A stretch of DNA of 33,663 nucleotides from Bacteroidota bacterium (GCA_013288205.1 JABDCH010000020.1:1-33663); one strand, 5' to 3'. Shown: positions 25,249-33,361, numbered from the stretch's first letter. Program-made: numbers and translations. The notes: generated by a model from the letters alone, not told the origin.

Positions 25249-26889
25249 CTAATTTACTTTCCAGTCTTGCACTACATCCCAGTTAGAGCGGATATTTAAT
25301 TTATCGGGATAATAAAAAACCTTCTCAGGTTCTATATTTTTCATAAAGTTACCGATATCCCATTTGCCATTGTTGTTTGCATCTTCTATTACACGGATTC
25401 CATACAAAGCCGGGGGAAGTCCATCATAAAAAATACTGTTGCTTCCATTAACCGTATCTTGCTTATATACTCCGCCACCGCTATTAAGCAATTGGACGAG
25501 ATAATGGGCTTTCTTTGAGAAAGATACATTAAGTTTTAATGTTCCATAAAAGCTTTGTTCTTGGATAGGAAAATGTACTATAATAGTATCATTCGTATAA
25601 CCGAATAAATTAGTGAAAGCGCCGGGCAGGATGCTTAAACAATAAATTGAATCACTAATTAAATCCTTTTTAGGAAGAGCCAACATACCATATGGCAATG
25701 ATGTAGCAATGAACTTTAAAGCAATACTATCTTTTCTTTGTATGAGTTTGATTTTGGAAATAGCATAATTGATTACAGGCTGTGGAAATTTTATAGAAAA
25801 TGGTAAGTGATAATCGTATGCCGTTTTTTCAGCTACATTTAAATTGATTTGCATTGAAGGGGGCTTTTCCGGTGTGCTGTTCTTTTTCTTAGCAGACGCC
25901 GTTTTATTAGTATGCCCCGGAATGTTATATACGATGGCTGTATCAAGCACCCTCGTATTTCTGGAAACGATAAATCGCAACGAATCTAAATTAGGATAAT
26001 TAGTCCAATAGGTAAGACTGTCTCCGCTGCTTGAATATTGATGATATATGATGGGGTGGATCGTCGTATCAATATTTAATGGCCTTATTGTAATGCTGTC
26101 GGCAGGTTTATTAAACACTATCATAATTTCACCTTTGCCTGCTGCCTTTGCTTTTAAAAATTCTAATTTGGGCGGCACTTCCGTGAACAAAAAGAAGTCT
26201 GCAGTATCATTCTTTGTGAGCGAAAGCATACTGTTTTTGAATCCAATATCTTCGGAGGAGGGGTGATAAAAATAATCGCCTGATGCCTTGGATATGGCAA
26301 TGATTCTATATGTGCCGGGTTGTATATTATCAATTTTATAATTTCCATTGTCATCCGTCTGGCCGCAATAGGATGGATATTTTTTGAAAGGTGTCGAATC
26401 ATCTAAATCCGCATACATCAGCACAAAAGCGCTCTTTTCAGGTTCGTGCGAAAATGCATCCACCGCTCTTCCATGAACAGATAAGGAATCTACATAATTT
26501 CCAGTAGAAAAAACATATTGAAAATTCTTGATGGGGTTGCCTTCATGTAAATCGCATACGGCATTGCCAAAATTGAAAGTATACGTAGTATTATCAAGCA
26601 AGGTATCTTTCGTGAGAGGTATTTCCAATACCTTACCTTTTATGATAGGTACAGGTAAATGTTTCAGTGGAGGTGATATGATAAATTGCTTGGAAAGATC
26701 TTTCAACTGAATATACTCATCAAATGTTATATCAATCTTTTTAGCATGAAATTGGATGCTTTTATTTTCGGGGGAATAACCCATTACTTTTGGCGCAGTA
26801 ATATCCTTAGGTCCCCCGGTTGGTGCCACCACCTGGGCGCAGCCACCTAGCAGAAGAAAAGCAGCAAATATGATGTATGGCCTTTTCAA
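25249..26889 (-). CDS. Ig-like (Big_5 type) domain lipoprotein
   Basis: 546 residues. The lipoprotein signal MKRPYIIFAAFLLLGGC (Cys17) is followed by AQVVAPTGGPKDITAPKVMGYSPENKSIQF, the typical start of a family of Bacteroidota lipoproteins with a bacterial Ig-like (Big_5) domain at about 30-130 (ITFDEYIQL ... NTTYTFNFGNAVCDLHEGNP). A carboxypeptidase-regulatory-like fold follows at about 140-220 (GRAVDAF ... NGNYKIDNIQPGTYRIIAIS). The C-terminal part has DANNNGKWDIGNF, a Ca-binding-like loop. Its function is unknown; it is probably an envelope protein conserved as a housekeeping feature. It lies 3 bases after the msrC-like gene, in one operon. Confidence 0.85.
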   Translation of the reverse strand: MKRPYIIFAAFLLLGGCAQVVAPTGGPKDITAPKVMGYSPENKSIQFHAKKIDITFDEYIQLKDLSKQFIISPPLKHLPVPIIKGKVLEIPLTKDTLLDNTTYTFNFGNAVCDLHEGNPIKNFQYVFSTGNYVDSLSVHGRAVDAFSHEPEKSAFVLMYADLDDSTPFKKYPSYCGQTDDNGNYKIDNIQPGTYRIIAISKASGDYFYHPSSEDIGFKNSMLSLTKNDTADFFLFTEVPPKLEFLKAKAAGKGEIMIVFNKPADSITIRPLNIDTTIHPIIYHQYSSSGDSLTYWTNYPNLDSLRFIVSRNTRVLDTAIVYNIPGHTNKTASAKKKNSTPEKPPSMQINLNVAEKTAYDYHLPFSIKFPQPVINYAISKIKLIQRKDSIALKFIATSLPYGMLALPKKDLISDSIYCLSILPGAFTNLFGYTNDTIIVHFPIQEQSFYGTLKLNVSFSKKAHYLVQLLNSGGGVYKQDTVNGSNSIFYDGLPPALYGIRVIEDANNNGKWDIGNFMKNIEPEKVFYYPDKLNIRSNWDVVQDWKVN

Positions 26890-26892
26890 AGC

Positions 26893-27378
26893 TTATCTGT
26901 TTACGATGCTTTCAATAATATGGACCGCTTCTGTAAGTTTTAATTCATCCATAGAATTAAAATCAGCTAAGCGGGTACTGTCAATATCCAGCACCATCAA
27001 CACATCGCCCGTTTTTCCGAAAACAGGCAACACAATTTCCGATTTGCTTTCTGTACTGCAAGCAATATGCCCTTCAAATGTATCGACATCATCCACCACT
27101 ATGGTTTTTTTATTTTTCCAGGCATTTCCACAAACTCCTTTCCCAAAACCTATTCGTGTACAGGCTACTGTTCCCTGGAAAGGCCCAAGTACCAGTTCAT
27201 TGTTTTTTACAATGTATAGCCCAATCCAAAAAAAATCCATGCCATACTTTAATGCTGAAATAATATTTCCAAGCGCAGCATAAACATCAGGTTCTTCCGC
27301 CAACGATTTTAATTGGGCTAATAGTGATGTATATTTCTCCTCTTTGGTAGTTCCGCTTATAATAATAGACTCTGCCAT
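26893..27378 (-). CDS. msrC: Free methionine-R-sulfoxide reductase (GAF domain)
   Basis: 161 residues, a single GAF domain and the normal fRMsr length. The three cysteines of the family are present: Cys73 (TVACTRIG), Cys83 (GKGVCGNA) and Cys107 (GHIACSTES), with the same 10- and 24-residue spacing as the E. coli enzyme. Other signatures are WIGLYIV, ELVLGPFQG and SEIVLPVF. It reduces free L-methionine-R-sulfoxide in the cytoplasm, using thioredoxin-type reductant. The start ATG at 27378 is well placed. The gene is followed 3 bases later by the Ig-like lipoprotein gene. This is one of the surest calls here. Confidence 0.95.
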   Translation of the reverse strand: MAESIIISGTTKEEKYTSLLAQLKSLAEEPDVYAALGNIISALKYGMDFFWIGLYIVKNNELVLGPFQGTVACTRIGFGKGVCGNAWKNKKTIVVDDVDTFEGHIACSTESKSEIVLPVFGKTGDVLMVLDIDSTRLADFNSMDELKLTEAVHIIESIVNR

Positions 27379-27447
27379 AGGACAAAGATGCGAAATAGTT
27401 TGATGAGAAAAGGCAGAAAATAGGGTGAATTAGGCTTATTTAACAGG

Positions 27448-27945
27448 TTAAAACTCCTGGTTGGAATAGGGTGGGTGGTCAGGAATAACGATTTTATTGA
27501 AATTAAACTTTGTATTCGTATGGCAATTATTGCAGGCATTAGTAAGATTGGTAAATGCAGAGGTAAAATGCTCCGTATTTTTCTGTGTAATGGATAATTG
27601 AATACTATCAAGTTGCGGATATATCATCACTCTAAACAGTTTTACTTCATTCCGGTCTGTTTCAATTTTCTCAGCCTGTGTAAGTATCTCCATAATTTCA
27701 TCATGTTCAAACTGGGCAAGGGGCCAGTCTTCATTCTTCCCGGCAAACCATAGTTTATTGTGATGAACCTGTATTTCAAGCATCAGGTCGCCGAGCCCTG
27801 GTTTTATGCTTTGTATTTCTTTTTCAAGGCTATCGTTTTTTGCATTCAGGAAATTGATTTCCGATTGCAATGTTTTTAACCGGATAGCATCATTATTACA
27901 GCTGAACAATAATAACAAGGATAACGTTACGAGAAGGAATTTCAT
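27448..27945 (-). CDS. Small lipoprotein with a CxxCH motif (possible cytochrome c-like)
   Basis: 165 residues. The lipoprotein signal MKFLLVTLSLLLLFSC (Cys16) is followed by a coiled-coil-prone stretch at about 20-46 (LKTLQSEINFLNAKNDSLEKEI), then a mostly helical region. CNNCH at 138-142 is a c-type heme-binding motif near the C-terminus, as in class II (four-helix) cytochromes c. A heme would be attached in the periplasm. The partner and electron path are unknown; no other cytochrome gene is near. The motif is clear, but heme attachment is inferred, and the length after CxxCH (23 residues) is somewhat short. It lies 9 bases after the PAP2 gene stop and is probably co-transcribed. Confidence 0.75.
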   Translation of the reverse strand: MKFLLVTLSLLLLFSCNNDAIRLKTLQSEINFLNAKNDSLEKEIQSIKPGLGDLMLEIQVHHNKLWFAGKNEDWPLAQFEHDEIMEILTQAEKIETDRNEVKLFRVMIYPQLDSIQLSITQKNTEHFTSAFTNLTNACNNCHTNTKFNFNKIVIPDHPPYSNQEF

Positions 27946-27954
27946 AAATCGTAC

Positions 27955-28611
27955 CTATTTCTTTAAACGGATAAGGGGCTTATCAAGTTTCTCTGCAAAT
28001 TTATAAAATATACGGGCATTCATAACCCAGTTGTAGGTAACAAGGGCACAAGCAACGCCAATAATGGAAGCGGCATCCACATCGCGCAGAAAGTGCTCGG
28101 ATAAATACATGCGGGAATAAGCAATCAGCAAAGCGATGAAAAAGTAAACTGTTTTCAGAAAGTTGTTTTTGGTATAGAGAGCAAACAAGCAAAACATGCA
28201 GAAGCCTGTAGCCGTGTGCCCTGATGGAAAGCTATCGGTACTATACATCTCTACATTCGGAATGAGATAGATGGATTCGTGTAGTTGATTAAAAACCGTC
28301 ATTGGACGGTCCGCGTGAAAAATGACTTTAAGGGAATCATTAATGATAACTGTCAGTAAAAAACCGAGAACGGAAATTAGCATATATCTGAAGCGTACAA
28401 AGGCAAGAACCAGGGTAACAGGTATAATCATGACGCCTAGCCCTAGATTAGTCCAGGTTCTGAAAAAGAAATCTGCTGCCGGATTGTGGTAGCTGTTTAT
28501 ATACAGGTGTATAGCTGCTTTACTCCATAAGGCCAGTACAATGCTACAGGCAAACAGGAAAATCAAGTAGGGAATAAAAAATGCAGCGTTCTTTTTAAGT
28601 AAAGAGAACAT
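27955..28611 (-). CDS. PAP2-family membrane phosphatase
   Basis: The track starts at 28659, but ATG 28611 overlaps the previous stop as TAATG, the usual coupling form, and gives MFSLLKKNAAFFIPYLIFLF, 218 residues. The three PAP2 phosphatase motifs are present: KVIFHADRP (KxxxxxxRP), SFPSGHTAT (PSGH), and SRMYLSEHFLRDVDA (SRxxxxxHxxxD). Five or six membrane helices surround them. The active site should face the periplasm and dephosphorylate a lipid such as undecaprenyl pyrophosphate, phosphatidate or a lipid A phosphate. It follows the START-like gene and precedes the CxxCH lipoprotein gene. Confidence 0.92.
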   Translation of the reverse strand: MFSLLKKNAAFFIPYLIFLFACSIVLALWSKAAIHLYINSYHNPAADFFFRTWTNLGLGVMIIPVTLVLAFVRFRYMLISVLGFLLTVIINDSLKVIFHADRPMTVFNQLHESIYLIPNVEMYSTDSFPSGHTATGFCMFCLFALYTKNNFLKTVYFFIALLIAYSRMYLSEHFLRDVDAASIIGVACALVTYNWVMNARIFYKFAEKLDKPLIRLKK

Positions 28612-29225
28612 TAGGAAGAACCTATTGAATGGTGTAAGTCGCTGATTTGTTGGTTCCAAAGCCTGGTAGATTCTTCTTGTTCAATAGGGGTCTCAGCAAA
28701 GTCACTAACTATCAGTGCTACTTCGCTGGTTAAATCGTCAATTACAATTTTAAACTCAAAATATCTTTTTTCGGCTTCATCAAGCCAGTGAAAACGTACC
28801 CAATCTTTTTCTTTTATAGCAATTTGCCTAGCCAGTCTTTGCTCACCATCTTCCCAGTTGAAAATAAAATTACCTTCTATAATATATACCCTGTCAGCGA
28901 ACCATTTTTCAAGTCCTCCGGGGGTAGAAATGAATTCAAAAAGCACATCGGGCGAAGAATTTATCTGGTATTCAATAGAGTAAAGTCCTTTTGGCCTTGG
29001 TTCATTGGCTTTGGGAGCAGCAACAGGTTTCTTCACAACTATTTTTGCTGCTATTTTTACAGGCTTTTTCGCTACAATTTTTTTGGCTGCTTTAGGTGCC
29101 GGCTTCTGCTTTGCAAGAACTGTTTTTTTTACCGGTTTTTTCGGTTTCTTAATGGCTACTTTTGTCGGGGCTTTTGCCTTTTTCTTAGGGGCCGTTTTAT
29201 GCGAGACTTTCTTATTTTTCTTCAT
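28611..29225 (-). CDS. START-like domain protein with histone-H1-like lysine-rich N-terminal tail
   Basis: I choose ATG 29225 (MKKNKK..., 204 residues); the longer form starts with TTG at 29249 and adds 8 residues. Residues 1-80 are almost all Lys, Ala, Pro and Val (29 Lys, one acidic residue) in loose repeats of KKPVKK/AAKK/KKPV, like the tails of histone H1 or bacterial Hc1-type proteins. From about 81 on is the Bacteroidota START-like domain (SRPBCC fold): LYSIEYQINSSPDVLFEFISTPGGLEKWFADRVYI, NWEDGEQRLARQI, RYFEFKIVIDDLTSEVALIVSDFAE, LWNQQISDLHHSIGSS. The domain alone is the usual full length of this family, so the tail is an addition. Its job is unknown; the tail suggests nucleic-acid or polyanion binding. 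Confidence 0.88.
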   Translation of the reverse strand: MKKNKKVSHKTAPKKKAKAPTKVAIKKPKKPVKKTVLAKQKPAPKAAKKIVAKKPVKIAAKIVVKKPVAAPKANEPRPKGLYSIEYQINSSPDVLFEFISTPGGLEKWFADRVYIIEGNFIFNWEDGEQRLARQIAIKEKDWVRFHWLDEAEKRYFEFKIVIDDLTSEVALIVSDFAETPIEQEESTRLWNQQISDLHHSIGSS

Positions 29226-29249
29226 TTCCCAAATACTATCAAGTGGCAA

Positions 29250-29492
29250 TTATAAATAAAAAACAAAACAAAGTGCAATTTTTTTTCATTTTATTATAAA
29301 AACTTATAAAAAACGCCATTCCAATTCTGTGCAATTTTAATAAAATACCTGTATTTAATCTATTTTATGCCTGATAATCAAATAAATTAGCAAGATATAG
29401 CGGAAAATTATCTATAAATAATAGAACAAGTGAAAATGGAGGAAAGGTTAAATCATTACCTTTGCAAACTTTTAATAAAAAAGTAAATATCT
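29250..29492. other. Intergenic stretch before tRNA-Met
   Basis: Very AT-rich, no ORF. The only element I can support is TACCTTTG at 29457-29464, an exact -7 box about 28 bases before the tRNA. No TTG is seen at -33. Confidence 0.5.
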
Positions 29493-29566
29493 GGCGAGGT
29501 AGCTCAGATGGTAAGAGCGTCGGATTCATAACCCGGAGGTCGAGGGTTCGATCCCCTCTCTCGCTA
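29493..29566 (+). tRNA. tRNA-Met (CAT), elongator type
   Basis: A 74-base cloverleaf: acceptor GGCGAGG with TCTCGCT, D arm GCTC...GAGC, anticodon loop TTCATAA with CAT, T arm GAGGG-TTCGATC-CCCTC, discriminator A. CCA is not encoded (CAA follows). The acceptor stem ends in G-U pairs at 1:72 and 7:66. The anticodon stem TCGGA/CCCGG has an A31-C39 mismatch next to the loop. The GGCGAGGTAGCTCAG start and paired 1:72 point to elongator rather than initiator tRNA. It carries methionine in translation; tRNA 3' ends are also common integration sites. Confidence 0.93.
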
Positions 29567-29571
29567 CAAAT

Positions 29572-29621
29572 AATAGGTTGTAAGTATTTGAATTATAAAT
29601 ATTTATAACCTATTTTGTTTT
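29572..29621 (+). terminator. Intrinsic terminator after tRNA-Met
   Basis: AATAGGTTGTAAGTATTT (29572-29589) pairs with AAATATTTATAACCTATT (29597-29614), an 18-bp stem with two G-U wobbles as RNA on the + strand, a 7-base loop, and then TTGTTTT. The long AT-rich stem directly after the tRNA is well placed to end its transcript. Confidence 0.65.
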
Positions 29622-29699
29622 ATAGAGTAACAGTAGAGTAACAAAAGTTAAGTATTTCTCGTTTTACTCTGCTTTTACAGGCTTCATTTCTTATTTATT

Positions 29700-29728
29700 G
29701 CAAGTGTGGCAATAAAAGCCACTCTTGC
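29700..29728. repeat. Stem-loop GCAAGTGTGGC / GCCACTCTTGC
   Basis: An 11-bp inverted repeat with one mismatch and a 7-base loop (aataaaa). No T-run follows on either strand, so it is not a plain terminator. It is one of several hairpins in the gene-poor interval 29567-30258. Confidence 0.5.
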
Positions 29729-29821
29729 CAACATGACAGCAAAAAGTGACTTAATGAATGAAATAAGTCGCCCAAATGGAGCTTATGTAATGAATAAGTC
29801 TCTTTTATGCGTTTTTCCGTA

Positions 29822-29926
29822 TTATTTTGCATAATGTTACTTATGAGAAAACCCGATAAGCCATAATAGGAGTGAAGGCAGAGGGAAGTAATTTATTTTC
29901 TCATAAGACGACATTATGTAGAATAA
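29822..29926 (+). repeat. Long imperfect inverted repeat (30-bp arms), candidate structured RNA or recombination site
   Basis: The arms TTATTTTGCATAATGTTACTTATGAGAAAA (29822-29851) and TTTTCTCATAAGACGACATTATGTAGAATAA (29896-29926) pair over almost their whole length around a 44-base loop; the only break is TAC opposite GACG. Two further differences are G-U pairs if the + strand is transcribed but A-C mismatches on the other strand. This favours a + strand RNA hairpin. Each arm also holds a small CATAA-N6/7-TTATG dyad, as in tyrosine-recombinase core sites. No known RNA family or attachment site was recognised. Confidence 0.6.
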
Positions 29927-29963
29927 CATTGGAACGAATGCAATACCGGGCGAGCTCTGAGGT

Positions 29964-30119
29964 ATGAAGGGCGGGGATTGCATGAATGCAGTTATATCAC
30001 TCCTAATGGATAAAATCGGAAAGAAGTCCTTAATTGTAAATTCGAGCGACGTGGCGAGATGCAGAGAGGAATGGGATGGTCCCGATACCAAGGTTTGGTT
30101 GGAGAGAAAGGGAAAGTGA
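29964..30119 (+). CDS. Short ORF, 51 codons, possibly a gene remnant
   Basis: Reads MKGGDCMNAVISLLMDKIGKKSLIVNSSDVARC... and ends ...WLERKGK, with no track entry because of its size. The amphipathic start and balanced composition look more protein-like than the surroundings, but I know no family. In the neighbouring frame the track ORF 30059-30283 continues with KVIPLEKRFDRELIREKEKDVDHAERFDNEL, so a single decayed gene with a frameshift near 30110 is possible. No ribosome-binding evidence. Low confidence. Confidence 0.25.
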   Translation: MKGGDCMNAVISLLMDKIGKKSLIVNSSDVARCREEWDGPDTKVWLERKGK

Positions 30120-30258
30120 TTCCCTTAGAAAAAAGATTCGACAGGGAACTGATTAGGGAGAAAGAAAAAGATGTGGATCATGCAGAGAGATTCGACAACG
30201 AGCTTTTGACTTTAGGGGTCTTTAGTCATTTTAGATTTAACTTACATACTATTCACTC

Positions 30259-31494
30259 TTATATTTTCTCATTAAATCTCTGATAGATTTTTTTTGTTAA
30301 CCAGTCTTTCACATCGGTTTTAAAGTCATTATTTTCCATAATCTTATCAAAAATTTCTTCGTTGTCTTTCATCCGGTCAATAAGAGTTTGAATAAAGACT
30401 TCTTCAAAAGCGTATTTAAAGTTTTCAATAGGATTATTCTGGGCTCTGCTTTTTAAATCATCATTCTCGAGGAGTGCCTGCTCTATTTGTTCAAAGTAAA
30501 GTCGATCAGCGTCAGTAAATTCAGTTCCATACTTATCATTTAGGACATTGATAATCTTCGATAGTTTATCTTTTTCCTCCTTTGGTCTGCTGATACCTGC
30601 TTCGGTAGTTGGATCAAGTCCATGTTCCCCCTGCACTTGTAACACTAAATCACCCTCCGCAATTTTCTGTAAGCGGTAATATTCCAATGCTACTTCATTA
30701 TCTAATTTCAATCTATCAGTATAATCACTCTTTGGCAGTTTACTTAATAAGAATCTTCCATACGAATAAAGTTTCTCCAACGCTACATCCTGAAAGGGCA
30801 TAATTTGGGATAAGAATGAATATAACCGTACATAAGATGTCAACGACTTTTTAAATTCATCTTGCGTTTCCTCTGCAATGGCTTTAAATCTATCTACAGC
30901 AGGGTCAATATATCCGTAAAGTTTTCCCTGGTCTCTTAATGATGTATTGCCGGGCTTATAGAATACCTTTGCAAATGCATCCACTTCACTTTGGTAATAG
31001 ACATTACCTACATCCATTTTACCTTTCAAATCATATAAATGATTAGGGTTAGTGGTTTCTTTCATTGTGGTAAGTTCGTAATAGGGCTGGAAGGATTCAA
31101 TGATAGTTTCTCTGTCATTTGCAAAATCTAAAATGAAAGTATCTTCCTTGCCGGGATGGGTTCTATTAAGTCTTGATAGTGTTTGCACGGCCTTTACTCC
31201 TGAAAGTTTCTTATCCACATACATGGTATGTAGCAGAGGTTGATCGAAACCTGTTTGGTACTTATCTGCAACAAGTAAAACAGAATATTCAGGGGTATTA
31301 AACTTCTCAGGCAACTCCTTTTCTCCAAAACCATTTAACTGAGCTTCTGTTATACCTTCAGGGTAAAAGTCATCTATGACAGAGCCTGAAAAAGCAACCA
31401 ATGGTTTAATGTAGCTATATCCTTTTTCTTTAATGTACTCTTTAAACTCCAAGTAATAACGCAAGGCATGTTTACGGGAGGATGTTACTACCAT
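30259..31494 (-). pseudogene. hsdR: Type I restriction enzyme HsdR, C-terminal fragment only
   Basis: 411 residues that begin inside the second RecA-like motor domain (MVVTSSRKHALRYYLEF). They include motif V (LLVADKYQTGFDQPLL) and motif VI (VQTLSRLNRTHPGK), then the helical C-terminal domain that docks on the methylase. A full HsdR is about 1000 residues, so the N-terminal nuclease domain and first motor domain (with Walker A and DEAD motifs) are missing. In frame upstream, only six codons (GGKAKA) separate the Met from a TAA (31513-31515), so it cannot extend. Without those parts it cannot cut or translocate DNA. The gene follows hsdM on the same strand with no hsdS between them. Confidence 0.88.
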
Positions 31495-31603
31495 TGCCTT
31501 TGCCTTTCCCCCTTAGAAGAGTATCCCTGTATCTTTTTAATGGGCCTTGGGCTTTCCCATAAAGAGAAATAAAAATCATAGGAAGTAGAAGTAGTTGTTT
31601 CAT
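31472..31603 (-). CDS. 43-codon ORF starting with a signal peptide at the hsdR break
   Basis: Not in the track. It reads MKQLLLLPMIFISLYGKAQGPLKRYRDTLLRGKGKGNGSNILP. Residues 1-19 are a textbook signal peptide with a cleavage site after KAQ. It starts 13 bases after the hsdM stop and runs out of frame into the hsdR fragment, ending at TAA 31472-31474. It looks like the 5' end of a secreted-protein gene joined to the remaining hsdR sequence, or a chance ORF. The short overlap AAAGGCAAAGGCA at the join could be deletion microhomology. Confidence 0.4.
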   Translation of the reverse strand: MKQLLLLPMIFISLYGKAQGPLKRYRDTLLRGKGKGNGSNILP

Positions 31604-31615
31604 AAAATTAAGTAT

Positions 31616-33361
31616 TTAGTTAAGTATAGAAAGAATTGTATCTTTTGTTTCTTCTTCCAGTGCTAAAATATCGTTCCTTATTTCGGTAAGGCTTCTCAAG
31701 GGTTTGTATTTATAAAAGTACTTGGTAAAGTTTATTTCATAGCCCAGTTTGGTTTTAGCATGGTCAATCCAGGCATCAGGTAAATGAGGTAATACTTCCC
31801 GCTTAAAATAGCTTTCAATATTTTCTTTCAGTGGTACGTTTTCAAAATCACGTAAATCGGCATCTGCAATGGGGTTACCCTTCTTGTCTTTCTCTATTTG
31901 TTGTTTGGCGTTGCGCTTGGGGCGTTCAACCACTATACGGCTGTAGCCAAAATCTTCATTGTCAAAAATCTTACAATAATCATTCTCTTTATAATCATGG
32001 TAAATTTCAGTTATCCTTTTTATAGCTTGTTCATGTATTTCCTTTCGCTTATTGCCCAAGCTACGGAGCATCTTACTGTAAAAAGGGTTGCCTTTATCTT
32101 CCCTATCACTTCCCGTGGCATTTATTAATTGCACCTTGCCTTTACGCTCTTTGCTTTTACGATCACTAACTATCCATACATACGTTGAGATACCTGTATT
32201 GTAAAATAACTGGTCTGGCATGGCTATAATAGCTTCCAGCATATCATTTTCAATAATCCATTTGCGTATATAGCTGGGGCCGCTTCCGGCTGCTCCGCTA
32301 AAAAGAGGTGAACCATTAAATACAATTCCTATCCGGCTGCCCCCGGTGCTTCGTTTCATTTTGCTAATCATGTGCTGCAAAAACAGGAATGAGCCGTCAC
32401 TAATGGCGGGTAAACCTGCGCCAAACCTTCCTGCAAATCCTTTCAAAGCATATTCATCTTTAATTGATTTCTCAGCTTTTTTCCAATCTACTCCAAAAGG
32501 CGGATTGCTGAGCATGTAGTCAAAGGTTTCATCTTCAAGTCCGTCCTGAGTAAAGGAGTTGCCAAACTTAATATTGGAAGGATTCTGCCCTTTAATCAAC
32601 ATATCAGACTTGCAAATAGCAAAGGATTCCGGGTTTAGTTCCTGCCCGAAAGCTTCCAACTTGGCATCGGGGTTTAATTCGTTCAAATATTCCTCGGCAA
32701 TAGATAACATACCTCCCGTTCCACATGCGGGGTCATATAAAGTCTTAACTATGCCCTTTTTACGGAGTATATCCTTATCATTGACGAAAAGAATGTTCAC
32801 CATCAGGCGTATTACTTCACGGGGCGTAAAGTGCTCCCCTGCTGTTTCATTACTAAGCTCAGCAAACTTGCGGATAAGTTCCTCAAAAATATAGCCCATC
32901 TCAAGTGTGCTCACATCTTTGAACATATCACCCGCTTCAGCAAACTTTTTAATAATCATGTAAAGCAAATCATACTCATCCAGTTTTTTAATCTGGTCAT
33001 CAAAACTGAAATAGTCTATGATTTCTTTAGCGCCTATTGAAAAGCCGTTGATGTAGTTTCTTAGGTTAGCAGCAATGTTATTTGGGTCTTGAGCTAATCC
33101 ATAAAAATCAAACCTACTCCGATTATGAAATTTTGCTTTTGCAACATTATTTAAAATGGGTTCAAGTACCTCCGGCTTCTTGCCCTTATGCTGTTCGTAC
33201 GCTTTTAAAACATTCTTCTTTGTTGGCTCTAATACAAAGTCGAGCCTCCTTAAAACAGTTAACGGTAGTATGACTTTACCATAATCAGCCTGTTTGTAAT
33301 GACCTCTCAGTAAATCAGCTATTGACCAAAGAAAGTTTGCTTTCTCTTTAAAGTTCTTCAT
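31616..33361 (-). CDS. hsdM: Type I DNA methyltransferase subunit HsdM
   Basis: 581 residues, apparently complete. An N-terminal HsdM_N helical domain occupies about 1-145 (FLWSIADLLRGHYKQADYGKVILPLTVLRRLDFVL). The adenine methyltransferase core has the SAM-binding motif I DPACGTGGMLSIAEEYL, the catalytic motif IV SNPPFGVDW, and HFTPREVIRLMVNIL before it, all characteristic of type I N6-adenine methylases. The C-terminal ~100 residues are the HsdS-contacting region. It transfers a methyl group to adenine only with the HsdS specificity subunit, which is not in this window, so here it may be orphaned. The start ATG 33361 is the first in frame. An inverted repeat (33423-33440) lies about 60 bases upstream. 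Confidence 0.93.
   Translation of the reverse strand: MKNFKEKANFLWSIADLLRGHYKQADYGKVILPLTVLRRLDFVLEPTKKNVLKAYEQHKGKKPEVLEPILNNVAKAKFHNRSRFDFYGLAQDPNNIAANLRNYINGFSIGAKEIIDYFSFDDQIKKLDEYDLLYMIIKKFAEAGDMFKDVSTLEMGYIFEELIRKFAELSNETAGEHFTPREVIRLMVNILFVNDKDILRKKGIVKTLYDPACGTGGMLSIAEEYLNELNPDAKLEAFGQELNPESFAICKSDMLIKGQNPSNIKFGNSFTQDGLEDETFDYMLSNPPFGVDWKKAEKSIKDEYALKGFAGRFGAGLPAISDGSFLFLQHMISKMKRSTGGSRIGIVFNGSPLFSGAAGSGPSYIRKWIIENDMLEAIIAMPDQLFYNTGISTYVWIVSDRKSKERKGKVQLINATGSDREDKGNPFYSKMLRSLGNKRKEIHEQAIKRITEIYHDYKENDYCKIFDNEDFGYSRIVVERPKRNAKQQIEKDKKGNPIADADLRDFENVPLKENIESYFKREVLPHLPDAWIDHAKTKLGYEINFTKYFYKYKPLRSLTEIRNDILALEEETKDTILSILN

Noticed and set aside
26870-27283. 137-residue + strand ORF
   Set aside because: Antisense shadow of the well-supported msrC gene.
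28612-28659. Longer PAP2 start (MEPTNQRL)
   Set aside because: It overlaps the upstream gene by 49 bases, whereas ATG 28611 gives a TAATG coupling.
29005-29259. Track ORFs on the + strand (29005-29259, 28788-29255)
   Set aside because: Low-complexity antisense shadows of the lysine-rich START-like gene.
29493-29566. Initiator tRNA-fMet
   Set aside because: The acceptor 1:72 position is G-U paired and the anticodon stem lacks the three G-C pairs of initiators.
29822-29926. Integron attC site
   Set aside because: The imperfect inverted repeat with unequal arms resembles one, but the R boxes (RYYYAAC/GTTRRRY) are absent and no integrase or cassettes are seen.
29837-30091. 84-residue - strand ORF
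   Set aside because: Overlaps the hairpin and the 51-codon ORF; composition not protein-like and no start signal.
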